This document shows positions 1 through 3,686 of a stretch of DNA of 10,460 nucleotides, in pieces. Position numbers and translations under genes: made by a program. Position 1 is the first letter of the stretch, and the number at the start of each line of letters is the position of its first letter. The stretch lies in assembly GCA_900551415.1 (NCBI GenBank), contig URWB01000088.1:1-10460 (forward strand), in the 5' to 3' direction. Origin of the DNA: an uncultured Eubacteriales bacterium (GTDB lineage: Bacteria > Bacillota > Clostridia > Peptostreptococcales > Anaerovoracaceae). Below the pieces are notes generated by a model. It saw only the letters and a program-made list of their open reading frames with translations. It ran no database searches and was not told the origin of the DNA.

Positions 1-181
1 TTGCAGAAGAAACCTTTTTATATGTTTCAAAAGAGGGAACAAGCTCTCTTTTGCTTTGCGGATGCTTGTTCTTTTCGAGCATAGAAATGTACCCCTTACT
101 GAGCCCTGATCTGTCGGCAAACTCTTGCATTGTCATATCGTTGTCATAACGAAAATTCTTTATAATTTCACCTAATTTCAT
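1..181 (-). CDS. Phage repressor, HTH XRE (CI-type), 3' part outside window
   Basis: Leftward gene that runs off the left edge; 60 N-terminal residues are visible. It begins MKLGEIIKNFRYDND and has a typical Cro/C1 helix-turn-helix: MTMQEFADRSGLSKGYISML (about residues 16-35) followed by EKNKHP. The ATG at 179-181 has AAAGGAG a few bases upstream, and a consensus promoter (207-235) lies just before it. Its position, divergent from a Cro-like gene with shared operators between, fits the lysogeny repressor (inference). The C-terminal half is not seen, so it is unknown whether it is a LexA-like self-cleaving repressor or a short one. An operator overlaps its -10 box, so it probably represses itself. 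Confidence 0.85.
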   Translation of the reverse strand, partial: MKLGEIIKNFRYDNDMTMQEFADRSGLSKGYISMLEKNKHPQSKRELVPSFETYKKVSSA

Positions 182-197
182 ATTTTTTCACTCCTTT

Positions 198-213
198 GTT
201 TACTACATTATAC
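198..213 (-). promoter_or_regulatory. Operator O1 (over repressor -10 box)
   Basis: On the minus strand it reads GTATAATGTAGTAAAC, which matches 14 of 16 positions of the operator at 512-527. The half-site GTAGTAAAC is intact and the other half is fused with the TATAAT box of the repressor promoter. Binding here would shut the repressor's own promoter (inference). Confidence 0.55.
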
Positions 214-235
214 AAACGAAACTAGAACAAGTCAA
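207..235 (-). promoter_or_regulatory. Leftward promoter of the repressor gene
   Basis: Minus strand -35 TTGACT (230-235), 17-bp spacer, perfect -10 TATAAT (207-212). It lies 26 bp upstream of the repressor ATG. Consensus spacing and boxes make this a strong sigma-A promoter. Confidence 0.8.
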
Positions 236-240
236 GAAAA

Positions 241-256
241 GTTTACGGAAATAAAC
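241..256. promoter_or_regulatory. Operator O2 between the divergent promoters
   Basis: GTTTACGGAAATAAAC. The arms GTTTAC/ATAAAC differ from a perfect dyad at one position. The site lies between the -35 boxes of the leftward and rightward promoters, where a bound repressor could touch polymerase on either side. Confidence 0.6.
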
Positions 257-265
257 AAAAAAGTG

Positions 266-294
266 TTGACAAATCTTGTTTACGGTAGTAAACT
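266..294 (+). promoter_or_regulatory. Rightward early promoter (PR-like)
   Basis: Perfect -35 TTGACA (266-271), 17-bp spacer, -10 TAAACT (289-294, 4 of 6 to consensus). It reads into the Cro-like gene and probably the early operon. Operator O3 covers the spacer and most of the -10 box, so repressor binding should block it directly. Confidence 0.75.
278..293. promoter_or_regulatory. Operator O3 over the rightward -10 box
   Basis: GTTTACGGTAGTAAAC, with perfect 6-bp arms GTTTAC/GTAAAC. It overlaps the spacer and -10 of the rightward promoter. Confidence 0.75.
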
Positions 295-316
295 TTCTGT
301 GAAAGGAGGGAGAAAA

Positions 317-508
317 ATGCAGAATAGACTAAGATACTACAGGGAAGAACAAGGACTGTCGCAGGTGGAACTGTCTGAGAAGTCAAGAGTTGCAAGGACG
401 GTCATTTCCCGTATCGAAACAAACAAAGAAGTTGATGTGAAGCTGAGCACACTATCTGCGTTGGCTAATGCTCTTGAAAAAAAGGTGAGTGACGTTTTTT
501 TTGTATAA
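317..508 (+). CDS. Cro-like HTH XRE transcription regulator
   Basis: 63 residues, almost entirely one Cro/C1-type helix-turn-helix: LRYYREEQGLSQVELSEKS (4-22), then RTVISRIE (26-33), then a conserved tail LSTLSALANALEKKVSDVF typical of HTH_3 proteins. The ATG at 317 has AAAGGAGGGAG upstream; an earlier ATG at 263 overlaps the promoter and is not used. First gene after the rightward promoter and divergent from the repressor, so a Cro role (repressing the repressor gene early in lytic growth) is inferred from position and fold. Confidence 0.85.
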   Translation: MQNRLRYYREEQGLSQVELSEKSRVARTVISRIETNKEVDVKLSTLSALANALEKKVSDVFFV

Positions 509-511
509 AAA

Positions 512-527
512 GTTTACTGTAGTAAAC
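512..527. promoter_or_regulatory. Operator O4 downstream of the Cro-like gene
   Basis: GTTTACTGTAGTAAAC, with perfect 7-bp arms GTTTACT/AGTAAAC: the best dyad of the set. It lies just after the Cro-like stop codon and before the next gene. No good -35/-10 pair overlaps it, so it may act as an auxiliary operator or transcription roadblock. Confidence 0.7.
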
Positions 528-552
528 TAGCAATTGAAGAGGTGAACAAAAT

Positions 553-714
553 ATGAAAGTAACAGTAACGATTAAAAACGGAAACCAGAAGTTAAAAGCG
601 ATCGAAGACGCTGAAAAACATATCAAGGAAGCGAGAGAACTGTTTGCGTGGGCGCTGAGTGGTCCGATCGAACTCGAAATGCAAGAGCCGCCAAAAGACG
701 GCTCAAATGATTAG
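553..714 (+). CDS. Small hypothetical phage protein (53 aa)
   Basis: Starts MKVTVTIKNGNQKLKA and ends in an acidic PPKDGSND tail. The ATG has AGAGGTGA about 8 bp upstream. The short beta-like N-terminus (alternating V/T/I) followed by a helix (EDAEKHIKEARELFAWAL) suggests a small alpha/beta fold; the family is not recognised. It follows the Cro-like gene and operator O4 on the same strand. Its 3' end contains the inverted repeat 685-704 and overlaps the stop of the convergent gene by 4 bp. Start codon and ribosome site make it a likely real gene of unknown function. Confidence 0.65.
   Translation: MKVTVTIKNGNQKLKAIEDAEKHIKEARELFAWALSGPIELEMQEPPKDGSND
685..704 (-). terminator. Hairpin after leftward gene 711-854 (weak terminator)
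   Basis: GAGCCG/CGGCTC, a perfect 6-bp stem with an 8-nt loop, 6 bp beyond the stop of the leftward gene. On the minus strand it is followed by TTGCATTTCG, only a poor T-run, so termination is uncertain. It lies inside the opposing 53-aa gene. Listed because the other leftward genes have inverted repeats in the same place. Confidence 0.35.
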
Positions 715-854
715 TCTTTGAAAAGATCCAAGAGGAGTTCGTTCACACGCTTCATGGCTTCGAGCAGATCGCCCTTCGTGCAAGGTTCGGTTTTGTTTTC
801 ACACAAAAGATCGATTTCCTCTTTGAACAAATCAAAAGCAGAAGATTTATCCAT
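711..854 (-). CDS. Small hypothetical protein (47 aa), leftward unit 1
   Basis: Reads MDKSSAFDLFKEEIDLLCEN, then a second helix (TKGDLLEAMKRVNELLLDLF). Acidic, helical, soluble, with no known motif. The ATG at 852-854 follows AAAGGAG; a consensus promoter (905-933) lies upstream and a hairpin follows the stop. It overlaps the end of the rightward 53-aa gene tail to tail by 4 bp. Could be a small protein-binding inhibitor, but nothing in the sequence shows that. Its own promoter and good ribosome site argue it is expressed. Confidence 0.65.
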   Translation of the reverse strand: MDKSSAFDLFKEEIDLLCENKTEPCTKGDLLEAMKRVNELLLDLFKD

Positions 855-875
855 ACAAATTCTCCTTTCTGCAAT

Positions 876-902
876 ACTCGGCTGCGGCAACAGCCTGTGA
901 GT
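876..902 (-). promoter_or_regulatory. Leader palindrome at the leftward start site, copy 1
   Basis: GGCTG (880-884) pairs with CAGCC (891-895) around a 6-nt loop; ACTC/GAGT form outer arms with a 3-nt bulge. The leftward start site is predicted near 898, so the inner stem would sit at the very 5' end of the mRNA, upstream of the ribosome site. Confidence 0.55.
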
Positions 903-904
903 AG

Positions 905-933
905 ATTATAAAACAGAGGGAGAGGACAGGCAA
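905..933 (-). promoter_or_regulatory. Leftward promoter of unit 1
   Basis: Minus strand -35 TTGCCT (928-933), 17-bp spacer, -10 TATAAT (905-910). It shares CTG-N3-TATAATC with the other four leftward promoters in the region. Confidence 0.75.
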
Positions 934-970
934 GAAAAATCGAAACAAGCAGTTTAAAGAGGTGAAGAAC

Positions 971-1054
971 ATGGAAGACAAAAAGGTTCAAATAATTTTA
1001 ATTATCTTCATGGGAATCACAGCAGCCGCAACAACGGCCAGACTATTTATTTAA
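971..1054 (+). CDS. Tiny single-span membrane protein (27 aa)
   Basis: Reads MEDKKVQIILIIFMGITAAA and ends TTARLFI. After a charged start (EDKK), nearly the whole chain is one hydrophobic segment (about residues 6-21 onward). The ATG is preceded by AAAGAGGTG at good spacing. It is the first rightward gene after divergent region 1. Function unknown; tiny phage membrane peptides may be holin-like, inhibit membrane enzymes or act as toxins, but no family can be named. The short length lowers certainty. Confidence 0.5.
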   Translation: MEDKKVQIILIIFMGITAAATTARLFI

Positions 1055-1068
1055 GAAGGGAGAATACC

Positions 1069-1269
1069 ATGAAGTGCCCACACTGCAGCAGTGACCGCGT
1101 AACAGATAAAGATAATTTCTGCGGATTCTGCGGAAAGAAGCTGAAAACAGTTTGCAACTGCTGGATAAAAAAGGGCAGCTACAACTGCGGAGAAGATAGC
1201 TGCCCGGGTTATGAATTGCTTATCAAGGAAGCAAAGAACGCTTCGCGAACTCACAACCGAAGTCAATAA
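1069..1269 (+). CDS. Zinc-ribbon protein (66 aa)
   Basis: Begins MKCPHCSSDR with CPHC (3-6) and CGFC (18-21) spaced as a zinc ribbon, and has further cysteines in VCNCW, YNCG and DSCPGYEL that could bind a second metal. AAGGGAG precedes the ATG; it lies 14 bp after the 27-aa gene and is probably co-transcribed with it. The last 15 or so codons overlap the end of the opposing DUF2321 gene by 47 bp, and the terminator of that gene lies inside this coding region. Likely a nucleic-acid- or protein-binding zinc protein; role unknown. Confidence 0.65.
   Translation: MKCPHCSSDRVTDKDNFCGFCGKKLKTVCNCWIKKGSYNCGEDSCPGYELLIKEAKNASRTHNRSQ
1167..1205 (-). terminator. Rho-independent terminator of the leftward DUF2321 gene
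   Basis: Perfect 9-bp inverted repeat GGGCAGCTA (1173-1181)/TAGCTGCCC (1197-1205) with a 15-nt loop. On the minus strand it is followed at once by TTTTTT (1172-1167). It begins 17 bp beyond the leftward stop codon and lies wholly inside the rightward zinc-ribbon gene. Confidence 0.8.
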
Positions 1270-1696
1270 CAAATTGGCGAATACTGTCAGCGGTAAACTT
1301 ACCAACAGCAGACAGCGCCTTGTTAAACCGAAGAACCGCAAGATTGCTAGCTGGCGTTTCGGATGCAATGTCAGGAAGGGATTCAACCAATTTTCCTGCA
1401 AGCTCTTGACTGAGAGCCTCGTCTTCGTAAATGCAAGCCGCTACGGAGTTGATGGCCTTCTCTGTCCAAGGATAAGGTTCCCCGCAGTTATAGCAATATG
1501 CGTCCGGGGCATACGGAGGACAAAAGAGAACTCCCTCTTCGTGATGATCTCCGTGGATGGGCTTGCCGCAATGCTGACATTTGCAAATTGTAGGTGAGCC
1601 GCATTTGGAACAATAGCCTTGCGCGAATTCGGAACTGGCGTCACCCGTAATCGGGTGACCGTTGAGACATACTTGACCGACGGTATAATGGCCCAT
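1223..1696 (-). CDS. DUF2321 family zinc-binding protein, leftward unit 2
   Basis: 157 residues starting MGHYTVGQVCLNGHPITGD. The N-terminal half carries CLNGH, then CSKCG, CKCQHCG and CYNCGEPYPW, i.e. several paired cysteines for zinc. This arrangement matches the DUF2321 family of uncharacterised bacterial proteins (recognised by pattern, not searched). The C-terminal half is helical without cysteines until one near the end. The ATG at 1694-1696 has AAAGGAGG 8 bp upstream; the frame stays open further upstream but crosses the promoter, so that extension is not translated. Own promoter at 1751-1779 and strong terminator at 1167-1205. Biochemical role unknown. Confidence 0.8.
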   Translation of the reverse strand: MGHYTVGQVCLNGHPITGDASSEFAQGYCSKCGSPTICKCQHCGKPIHGDHHEEGVLFCPPYAPDAYCYNCGEPYPWTEKAINSVAACIYEDEALSQELAGKLVESLPDIASETPASNLAVLRFNKALSAVGKFTADSIRQFVIDFGCEFAKRSLLP

Positions 1697-1720
1697 AGCA
1701 AATGCCTCCTTTCTGTAATA

Positions 1721-1747
1721 CTCGGCCGCTTGCGGACGGCCTGTAAG
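1721..1747 (-). promoter_or_regulatory. Leader palindrome at the leftward start site, copy 2
   Basis: GGCCG (1724-1728)/CGGCC (1737-1741) around an 8-nt loop. Compared with copies 1 and 3 (GGCTG/CAGCC), both sides of the fourth base pair change together, so pairing is kept. The outer arms are weaker here (CTC/AAG). Confidence 0.55.
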
Positions 1748-1750
1748 CAG

Positions 1751-1779
1751 ATTATACAGCAGAAAAGAGAAAAAAACAA
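1751..1779 (-). promoter_or_regulatory. Leftward promoter of the DUF2321 unit
   Basis: Minus strand -35 TTGTTT (1774-1779), 17-bp spacer, -10 TATAAT (1751-1756) with the shared CTG-N3 upstream. A possible rightward TTGCGG-17-TATACA pair (1730-1758) is also present, but no equivalent is seen in the sister regions. Confidence 0.7.
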
Positions 1780-1797
1780 ACATAAGAAGAGGAAAAC

Positions 1798-1935
1798 ATG
1801 ATGGTAGGAATCATATGGATTGCCGCAGCAGCAGGCATCGCAGTCATGAAAAAAATAGAACCGCACAACCGGGTGTACCCAGTGTATGCGGTCATAGTGG
1901 CGTTGATATTTACACTTTCAACATTTCTTTCATGA
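1798..1935 (+). CDS. Small two-span membrane protein (45 aa)
   Basis: Reads MMVGIIWIAAAAGIAVMKKI, then a short polar turn (EPHNRVYP), then VYAVIVALIFTLSTF. Two hydrophobic spans (about 3-17 and 29-43) joined by a charged loop give a hairpin topology like small holins, but it is shorter than known holins and far from a lysis cassette. AAGAGG precedes the ATG. Its 3' end overlaps the leftward gene 1910-2341 by 26 bp, and that gene's terminator lies inside this coding sequence. Function unknown. Confidence 0.55.
   Translation: MMVGIIWIAAAAGIAVMKKIEPHNRVYPVYAVIVALIFTLSTFLS
1849..1892 (-). terminator. Terminator of leftward gene 1910-2341
   Basis: Inverted repeat ACCGCA (1860-1865)/TGCGGT (1887-1892) with an inner GGG/CCC stem (1871-1880). 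On the minus strand it is followed by TCTATTTTTTT. It starts 17 bp past the stop codon and lies inside the opposing 45-aa gene. The stem is imperfect in the middle. Confidence 0.65.
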
Positions 1936-2341
1936 TAGGAGCAAGCCAGATAGAGAATTCTTCCAACTGTGCGTTTGCATCCTCCCAATCGCGGTTACGA
2001 ATCGAAGCGTTGATGCTCTCGAGTCTTTCGTAAGACGCAGGAGGGAAGTAGATGAAAGAGATAGAGTAACACTCGCCATAGAGTTTGATATTCTCAGGAT
2101 TTTGGATTGCGATGCAACGGCTCGCGCTTTTGAGGTAATTCTCATAAACTGAATGAAGATATTTCAAATTTTCGCTTTCACGTTTGTCCAGAAGATCCAG
2201 TTCTCTCATTTTCTCTTGATGCGAATAAGAGAGAGCCTCCATCTTAGCGTGATGAACGTTGTTGATGATCGCGACAAATATTGGCGAAATGATGGCGGCC
2301 AAAGCGATCACGATAGTTACTGTACCGGAATTGATATTCAT
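1910..2341 (-). CDS. Membrane-anchored hypothetical protein, leftward unit 3
   Basis: 143 residues. MNINSGTVTIVIALAAIISP opens with an N-terminal transmembrane segment (about 7-27), followed by a long charged helix (HHAKMEALSYSHQEKMRELD, then LLDKRESENLKYLHSVYENY) and a helical C-terminal domain ending in LAPIMKEMLKV. The topology (short outside tail, one span, large cytoplasmic coiled coil) is seen in uncharacterised phage and plasmid proteins; some superinfection-exclusion proteins are similar, but no homology is claimed. The ATG at 2339-2341 has GGTGAT at ribosome-site distance. Own promoter at 2368-2396; terminator inside the opposing gene. Confidence 0.7.
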   Translation of the reverse strand: MNINSGTVTIVIALAAIISPIFVAIINNVHHAKMEALSYSHQEKMRELDLLDKRESENLKYLHSVYENYLKSASRCIAIQNPENIKLYGECYSISFIYFPPASYERLESINASIRNRDWEDANAQLEEFSIWLAPIMKEMLKV

Positions 2342-2367
2342 TATTAAATCACCGTCCCTTCAAAGCG

Positions 2368-2396
2368 ATTATACCGCAGGAAGACGGGGCGAGCAA
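2368..2396 (-). promoter_or_regulatory. Leftward promoter of unit 3
   Basis: Minus strand -35 TTGCTC (2391-2396), 17-bp spacer, -10 TATAAT (2368-2373). The side facing the leftward gene resembles the region at 3646-3663, while the side facing the rightward gene resembles 933-962: a mosaic. Confidence 0.75.
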
Positions 2397-2434
2397 GCGA
2401 AACCGAAACCAGGAGTTTGAATAGAGAGGAAACG

Positions 2435-2749
2435 ATGAAAAAAACGAAAGTTTATGAAAATGAGTTAAACAGGCGTATAAGAAAATTGAAAAAGGCCGGG
2501 GAAACGAGAACCGCCAAAGAGATCGAGAAAAGACTCTGGCGGTTCAGAATGAGGAACCCAATCAAAAGGTTCTCGGCAGAGTTTCAAGAAAATTGTCTAC
2601 GTAAGCAAGTAATTTATGAATTCTTTTGGTGTATGAGGCAGGGACAAGTTCAATGCGAGATTGTTTTCGAAGATATGCTTGGTACTCAAGGAGTAAGTAG
2701 TGAAGCAATGAAACTTCTTGATCGTTTAAATCCACTACATCAGACTTGA
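2435..2749 (+). CDS. Hypothetical basic protein (104 aa), C-terminus doubtful
   Basis: MKKTKVYENELNRRIRKLKK and the next 25 or so residues are very basic and helical (TAKEIEKRLWRFRMR), compatible with nucleic-acid binding. The ATG at 2435 has GAGAGG upstream; a TTG at 2417 is a less likely start. The last 188 bp overlap the opposing gene 2562-2897, far more than any other convergent pair here. The end may be a read-through tail left after the original 3' end was replaced by the incoming leftward gene (inference). The inverted repeat 2508-2545 lies inside it. No family recognised. Confidence 0.5.
   Translation: MKKTKVYENELNRRIRKLKKAGETRTAKEIEKRLWRFRMRNPIKRFSAEFQENCLRKQVIYEFFWCMRQGQVQCEIVFEDMLGTQGVSSEAMKLLDRLNPLHQT
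2508..2545 (-). terminator. Inverted repeat after leftward gene 2562-2897
   Basis: Perfect 9-bp repeat GAACCGCCA (2508-2516)/TGGCGGTTC (2537-2545), with GAG/CTC extending the stem past a 2-nt bulge. On the minus strand it is followed by TCGTTTCCCC, a poor T-run, so termination would be weaker than at 1167 or 3089. It lies 16 bp past the stop codon and inside the opposing gene. Confidence 0.45.
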
Positions 2750-2897
2750 GGCGTTCCTGAAGCGGGAGCATTTCTTTAACGTATGTTCCGCCCAGTTCAT
2801 CGGGCCTATAGCCCATAGCAAGTTGGTCTTTACGTTCCATATCGACTGCTTTATCGACGGCGGAGCGGAGTTCGGGAGTTACCGAAATTGTAAACAT
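2562..2897 (-). CDS. Hypothetical soluble protein (111 aa), leftward unit 4
   Basis: Starts MFTISVTPELRSAVDKAVDM. A strand-like start is followed by a helix rich in charged residues, then a helical C-terminal half (NDQEVSLLHYLLLEYQAYLR). No signal peptide, membrane segment or metal motif. The N-terminus faintly recalls ribbon-helix-helix proteins (strand then helix), but this is weak. The ATG at 2895-2897 has AAAGGAG 6 bp upstream; own promoter at 2947-2975. The frame is open further upstream but crosses the promoter. Function unknown. Confidence 0.65.
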   Translation of the reverse strand: MFTISVTPELRSAVDKAVDMERKDQLAMGYRPDELGGTYVKEMLPLQERLKSDVVDLNDQEVSLLHYLLLEYQAYLRKQSRIELVPASYTKRIHKLLAYVDNFLETLPRTF

Positions 2898-2917
2898 ATA
2901 AATCTCCTTTCTATAAT

Positions 2918-2944
2918 ACTCGGCTGCTGGCACAGCCTGTGAGT
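2918..2944 (-). promoter_or_regulatory. Leader palindrome at the leftward start site, copy 3
   Basis: GGCTG (2922-2926)/CAGCC (2933-2937) with loop CTGGCA and outer arms ACTC/GAGT. Stem identical to copy 1, loop different, as expected if pairing rather than sequence is selected. Confidence 0.55.
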
Positions 2945-2946
2945 AG

Positions 2947-2975
2947 ATTATAAAACAGAAAGCGAGGGCAGGCAA
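2947..2975 (-). promoter_or_regulatory. Leftward promoter of unit 4
   Basis: Minus strand -35 TTGCCT (2970-2975), 17-bp spacer, -10 TATAAT (2947-2952), with CTG-N3 before the -10 box. Confidence 0.75.
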
Positions 2976-3013
2976 GAAAAATCGAAACAAGCAGTTTAAA
3001 GAGGGAGGACAAT

Positions 3014-3178
3014 ATGGATTTAAATAAGCATCCAAACGCAAATGTAGCACACATTATTCAAAGGCACGAAGATGATATCGAAGCTGTCAAAAAAAGAACA
3101 GCGACCCTTGAAAGAGTCACCATCGGGTCGCTGTATCTTGCAGTCTACTTCTTAGTTAAGAAAACTTTGAAGAAATAA
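3014..3178 (+). CDS. Small coiled-coil plus membrane protein (54 aa)
   Basis: MDLNKHPNANVAHIIQRHED leads into a charged helix (DIEAVKKRTATLER, about 21-34), then one hydrophobic span (TIGSLYLAVYFLV, 36-48) and a basic end KKTLKK. A short coiled coil followed by one transmembrane segment is the layout of XhlA-type phage membrane proteins, but this one is shorter and the match is only architectural. AGGGAGG precedes the ATG. A strong leftward terminator lies within the codons for residues 26-41. Function unknown. Confidence 0.6.
   Translation: MDLNKHPNANVAHIIQRHEDDIEAVKKRTATLERVTIGSLYLAVYFLVKKTLKK
3089..3134 (-). terminator. Strong leftward rho-independent terminator
   Basis: Perfect 10-bp inverted repeat ACAGCGACCC (3098-3107)/GGGTCGCTGT (3125-3134), 17-nt loop. 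On the minus strand it is followed by TCTTTTTTT (3097-3089). It is the first clear terminator met by transcripts of leftward gene 3268-3633, 133 bp past its stop. It would also stop antisense transcription before divergent region 2903-3004. It lies inside the 54-aa gene. Confidence 0.8.
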
Positions 3179-3200
3179 AATAAATTTTAAGAGGTAAAAA

Positions 3201-3296
3201 ATGAAAAAATCACAAATATTCGTGTACATTTGCACGGCGTTCAATATTTTCTACCTGATTTTTCTAATCAGGCATTACTACATAAACGGGATATAA
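3201..3296 (+). CDS. Tiny single-span membrane protein (31 aa)
   Basis: MKKSQIFVYICTAFNIFYLI, then FLIRHYYINGI: a lysine start, one long aromatic-rich hydrophobic span (about 5-23) and a polar end. AAGAGG lies about 7 bp before the ATG. It follows the 54-aa membrane protein by 22 bp, so the two are probably one transcript. Overlaps the end of the convergent gene by 29 bp. Function unknown; the small size keeps confidence moderate. Confidence 0.45.
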   Translation: MKKSQIFVYICTAFNIFYLIFLIRHYYINGI

Positions 3297-3633
3297 GCCA
3301 GACACAGGCCGGCACAACCACTCCGAGTGCTGCAATCGCAGCACAAATGAAGTTGGGCCAGTTGAAGCGTGAGGAAGCCTTGGAAGATTCGAGAATTTCT
3401 TCGTGTCGCTTCTCGGCGGCCATCTCATTGGACTGGATCTGCTCATTGAGTTCTGTCATGGCAGCTGCCGTAAGCTCCATGAACTCTCGAAGTGTCTTGA
3501 CGGTAGCTACTTCCGGAGCTAAAAAATCTGTGCTAGGAGATTTTACAGAAGATTGCTCGCGAATCTTTTTAGACATAGATTCAAGCTGAGCAAGCGCAAC
3601 CCGTTTAGCGGAGTTAAATTCATTATTACTCAA
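3268..3633 (-). CDS. C-terminally membrane-anchored coiled-coil protein, leftward unit 5
   Basis: About 121 residues: a soluble charged helical part (VALAQLESMSKKIREQ; later TAAAMTELNEQIQSNEMAAE and KRHEEILESS), then a C-terminal hydrophobic span (FICAAIAALGVVVPACVWLI) and a short basic tail. It looks tail-anchored with a cytoplasmic coiled coil. No ATG begins this frame. The TTG at 3631-3633 was chosen because GGTGA lies 5 bp upstream; GTG 3640-3642 and TTG 3643-3645 are possible but sit almost on the predicted transcript start. The sequence AATAATGAAT near the start resembles that at gene 1910-2341, but its ATG is out of frame here. Function unknown. Confidence 0.6.
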   Translation of the reverse strand: MSNNEFNSAKRVALAQLESMSKKIREQSSVKSPSTDFLAPEVATVKTLREFMELTAAAMTELNEQIQSNEMAAEKRHEEILESSKASSRFNWPNFICAAIAALGVVVPACVWLISRLCSNA

Positions 3634-3657
3634 AACGTTCACCAACCTTTCAAGGTG

Positions 3658-3686
3658 ATTATATCGCAGAAAGAAAGCGTTGGCAA
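3658..3686 (-). promoter_or_regulatory. Leftward promoter of unit 5
   Basis: Minus strand -35 TTGCCA (3681-3686), 17-bp spacer, -10 TATAAT (3658-3663), with CTG-N3 before the -10 box. Same core as the other four. Confidence 0.75.

Larger units (their letters stand above)
861..962. repeat. Divergent intergenic repeat, copy 1
   Basis: 102 bp aligning without gaps to 2903-3004, with 93 identical positions by hand count. It carries the ribosome site and leader of the leftward gene, the leftward promoter, and the leader and AAAGAGG ribosome site of the rightward gene. Three of the nine differences fall in the loop of the palindrome at 876-902. Confidence 0.85.
2903..3004. repeat. Divergent intergenic repeat, copy 2
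   Basis: Gap-free partner of 861-962. The two copies are about 2 kb apart and flank different genes on both sides, so the intergenic region rather than the genes has been duplicated or exchanged. Confidence 0.85.

Noticed and set aside
263..316. N-terminal extension of the Cro-like gene from an ATG at 263
   Set aside because: It would cover the -35, -10 and operator of the rightward promoter, and the ATG at 317 has an excellent ribosome site.
1211..1597. 128-aa rightward open frame
   Set aside because: Antisense shadow of the DUF2321 gene, whose cysteine motifs and ribosome site are clearly real.
1640..1659. Perfect 8-bp inverted repeat GTCACCCG/CGGGTGAC with a 4-nt loop inside DUF2321
   Set aside because: No T-run on either strand, and it encodes the GHPITGD stretch, so it is probably a coding coincidence.
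1697..1783. In-frame upstream extensions of genes 1223-1696 and 2562-2897 that give similar peptides (AAEYYRKE)
   Set aside because: The similarity comes from the shared leader DNA, and the extensions cross the promoter; copy 1 of the leader is not in this frame.
861..3004. CRISPR array or transposon ends as an explanation of the repeats
   Set aside because: Only a few copies at irregular distances, containing promoters and ribosome sites, with no spacers, transposase or target duplications.
971..3296. Type I toxin-antitoxin loci for the tiny membrane proteins
   Set aside because: No short antisense RNA promoter opposite each peptide; the opposing transcripts carry full protein genes. Kept only as a weak idea under the paired-membrane finding.
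3639..3658. TCACC/GGTGA inverted repeat around the leftward start of unit 5
   Set aside because: One arm lies upstream of the predicted transcript start, so it cannot be an RNA hairpin; as a DNA site it is short, and the partner region at 2349-2368 pairs only with wobbles.
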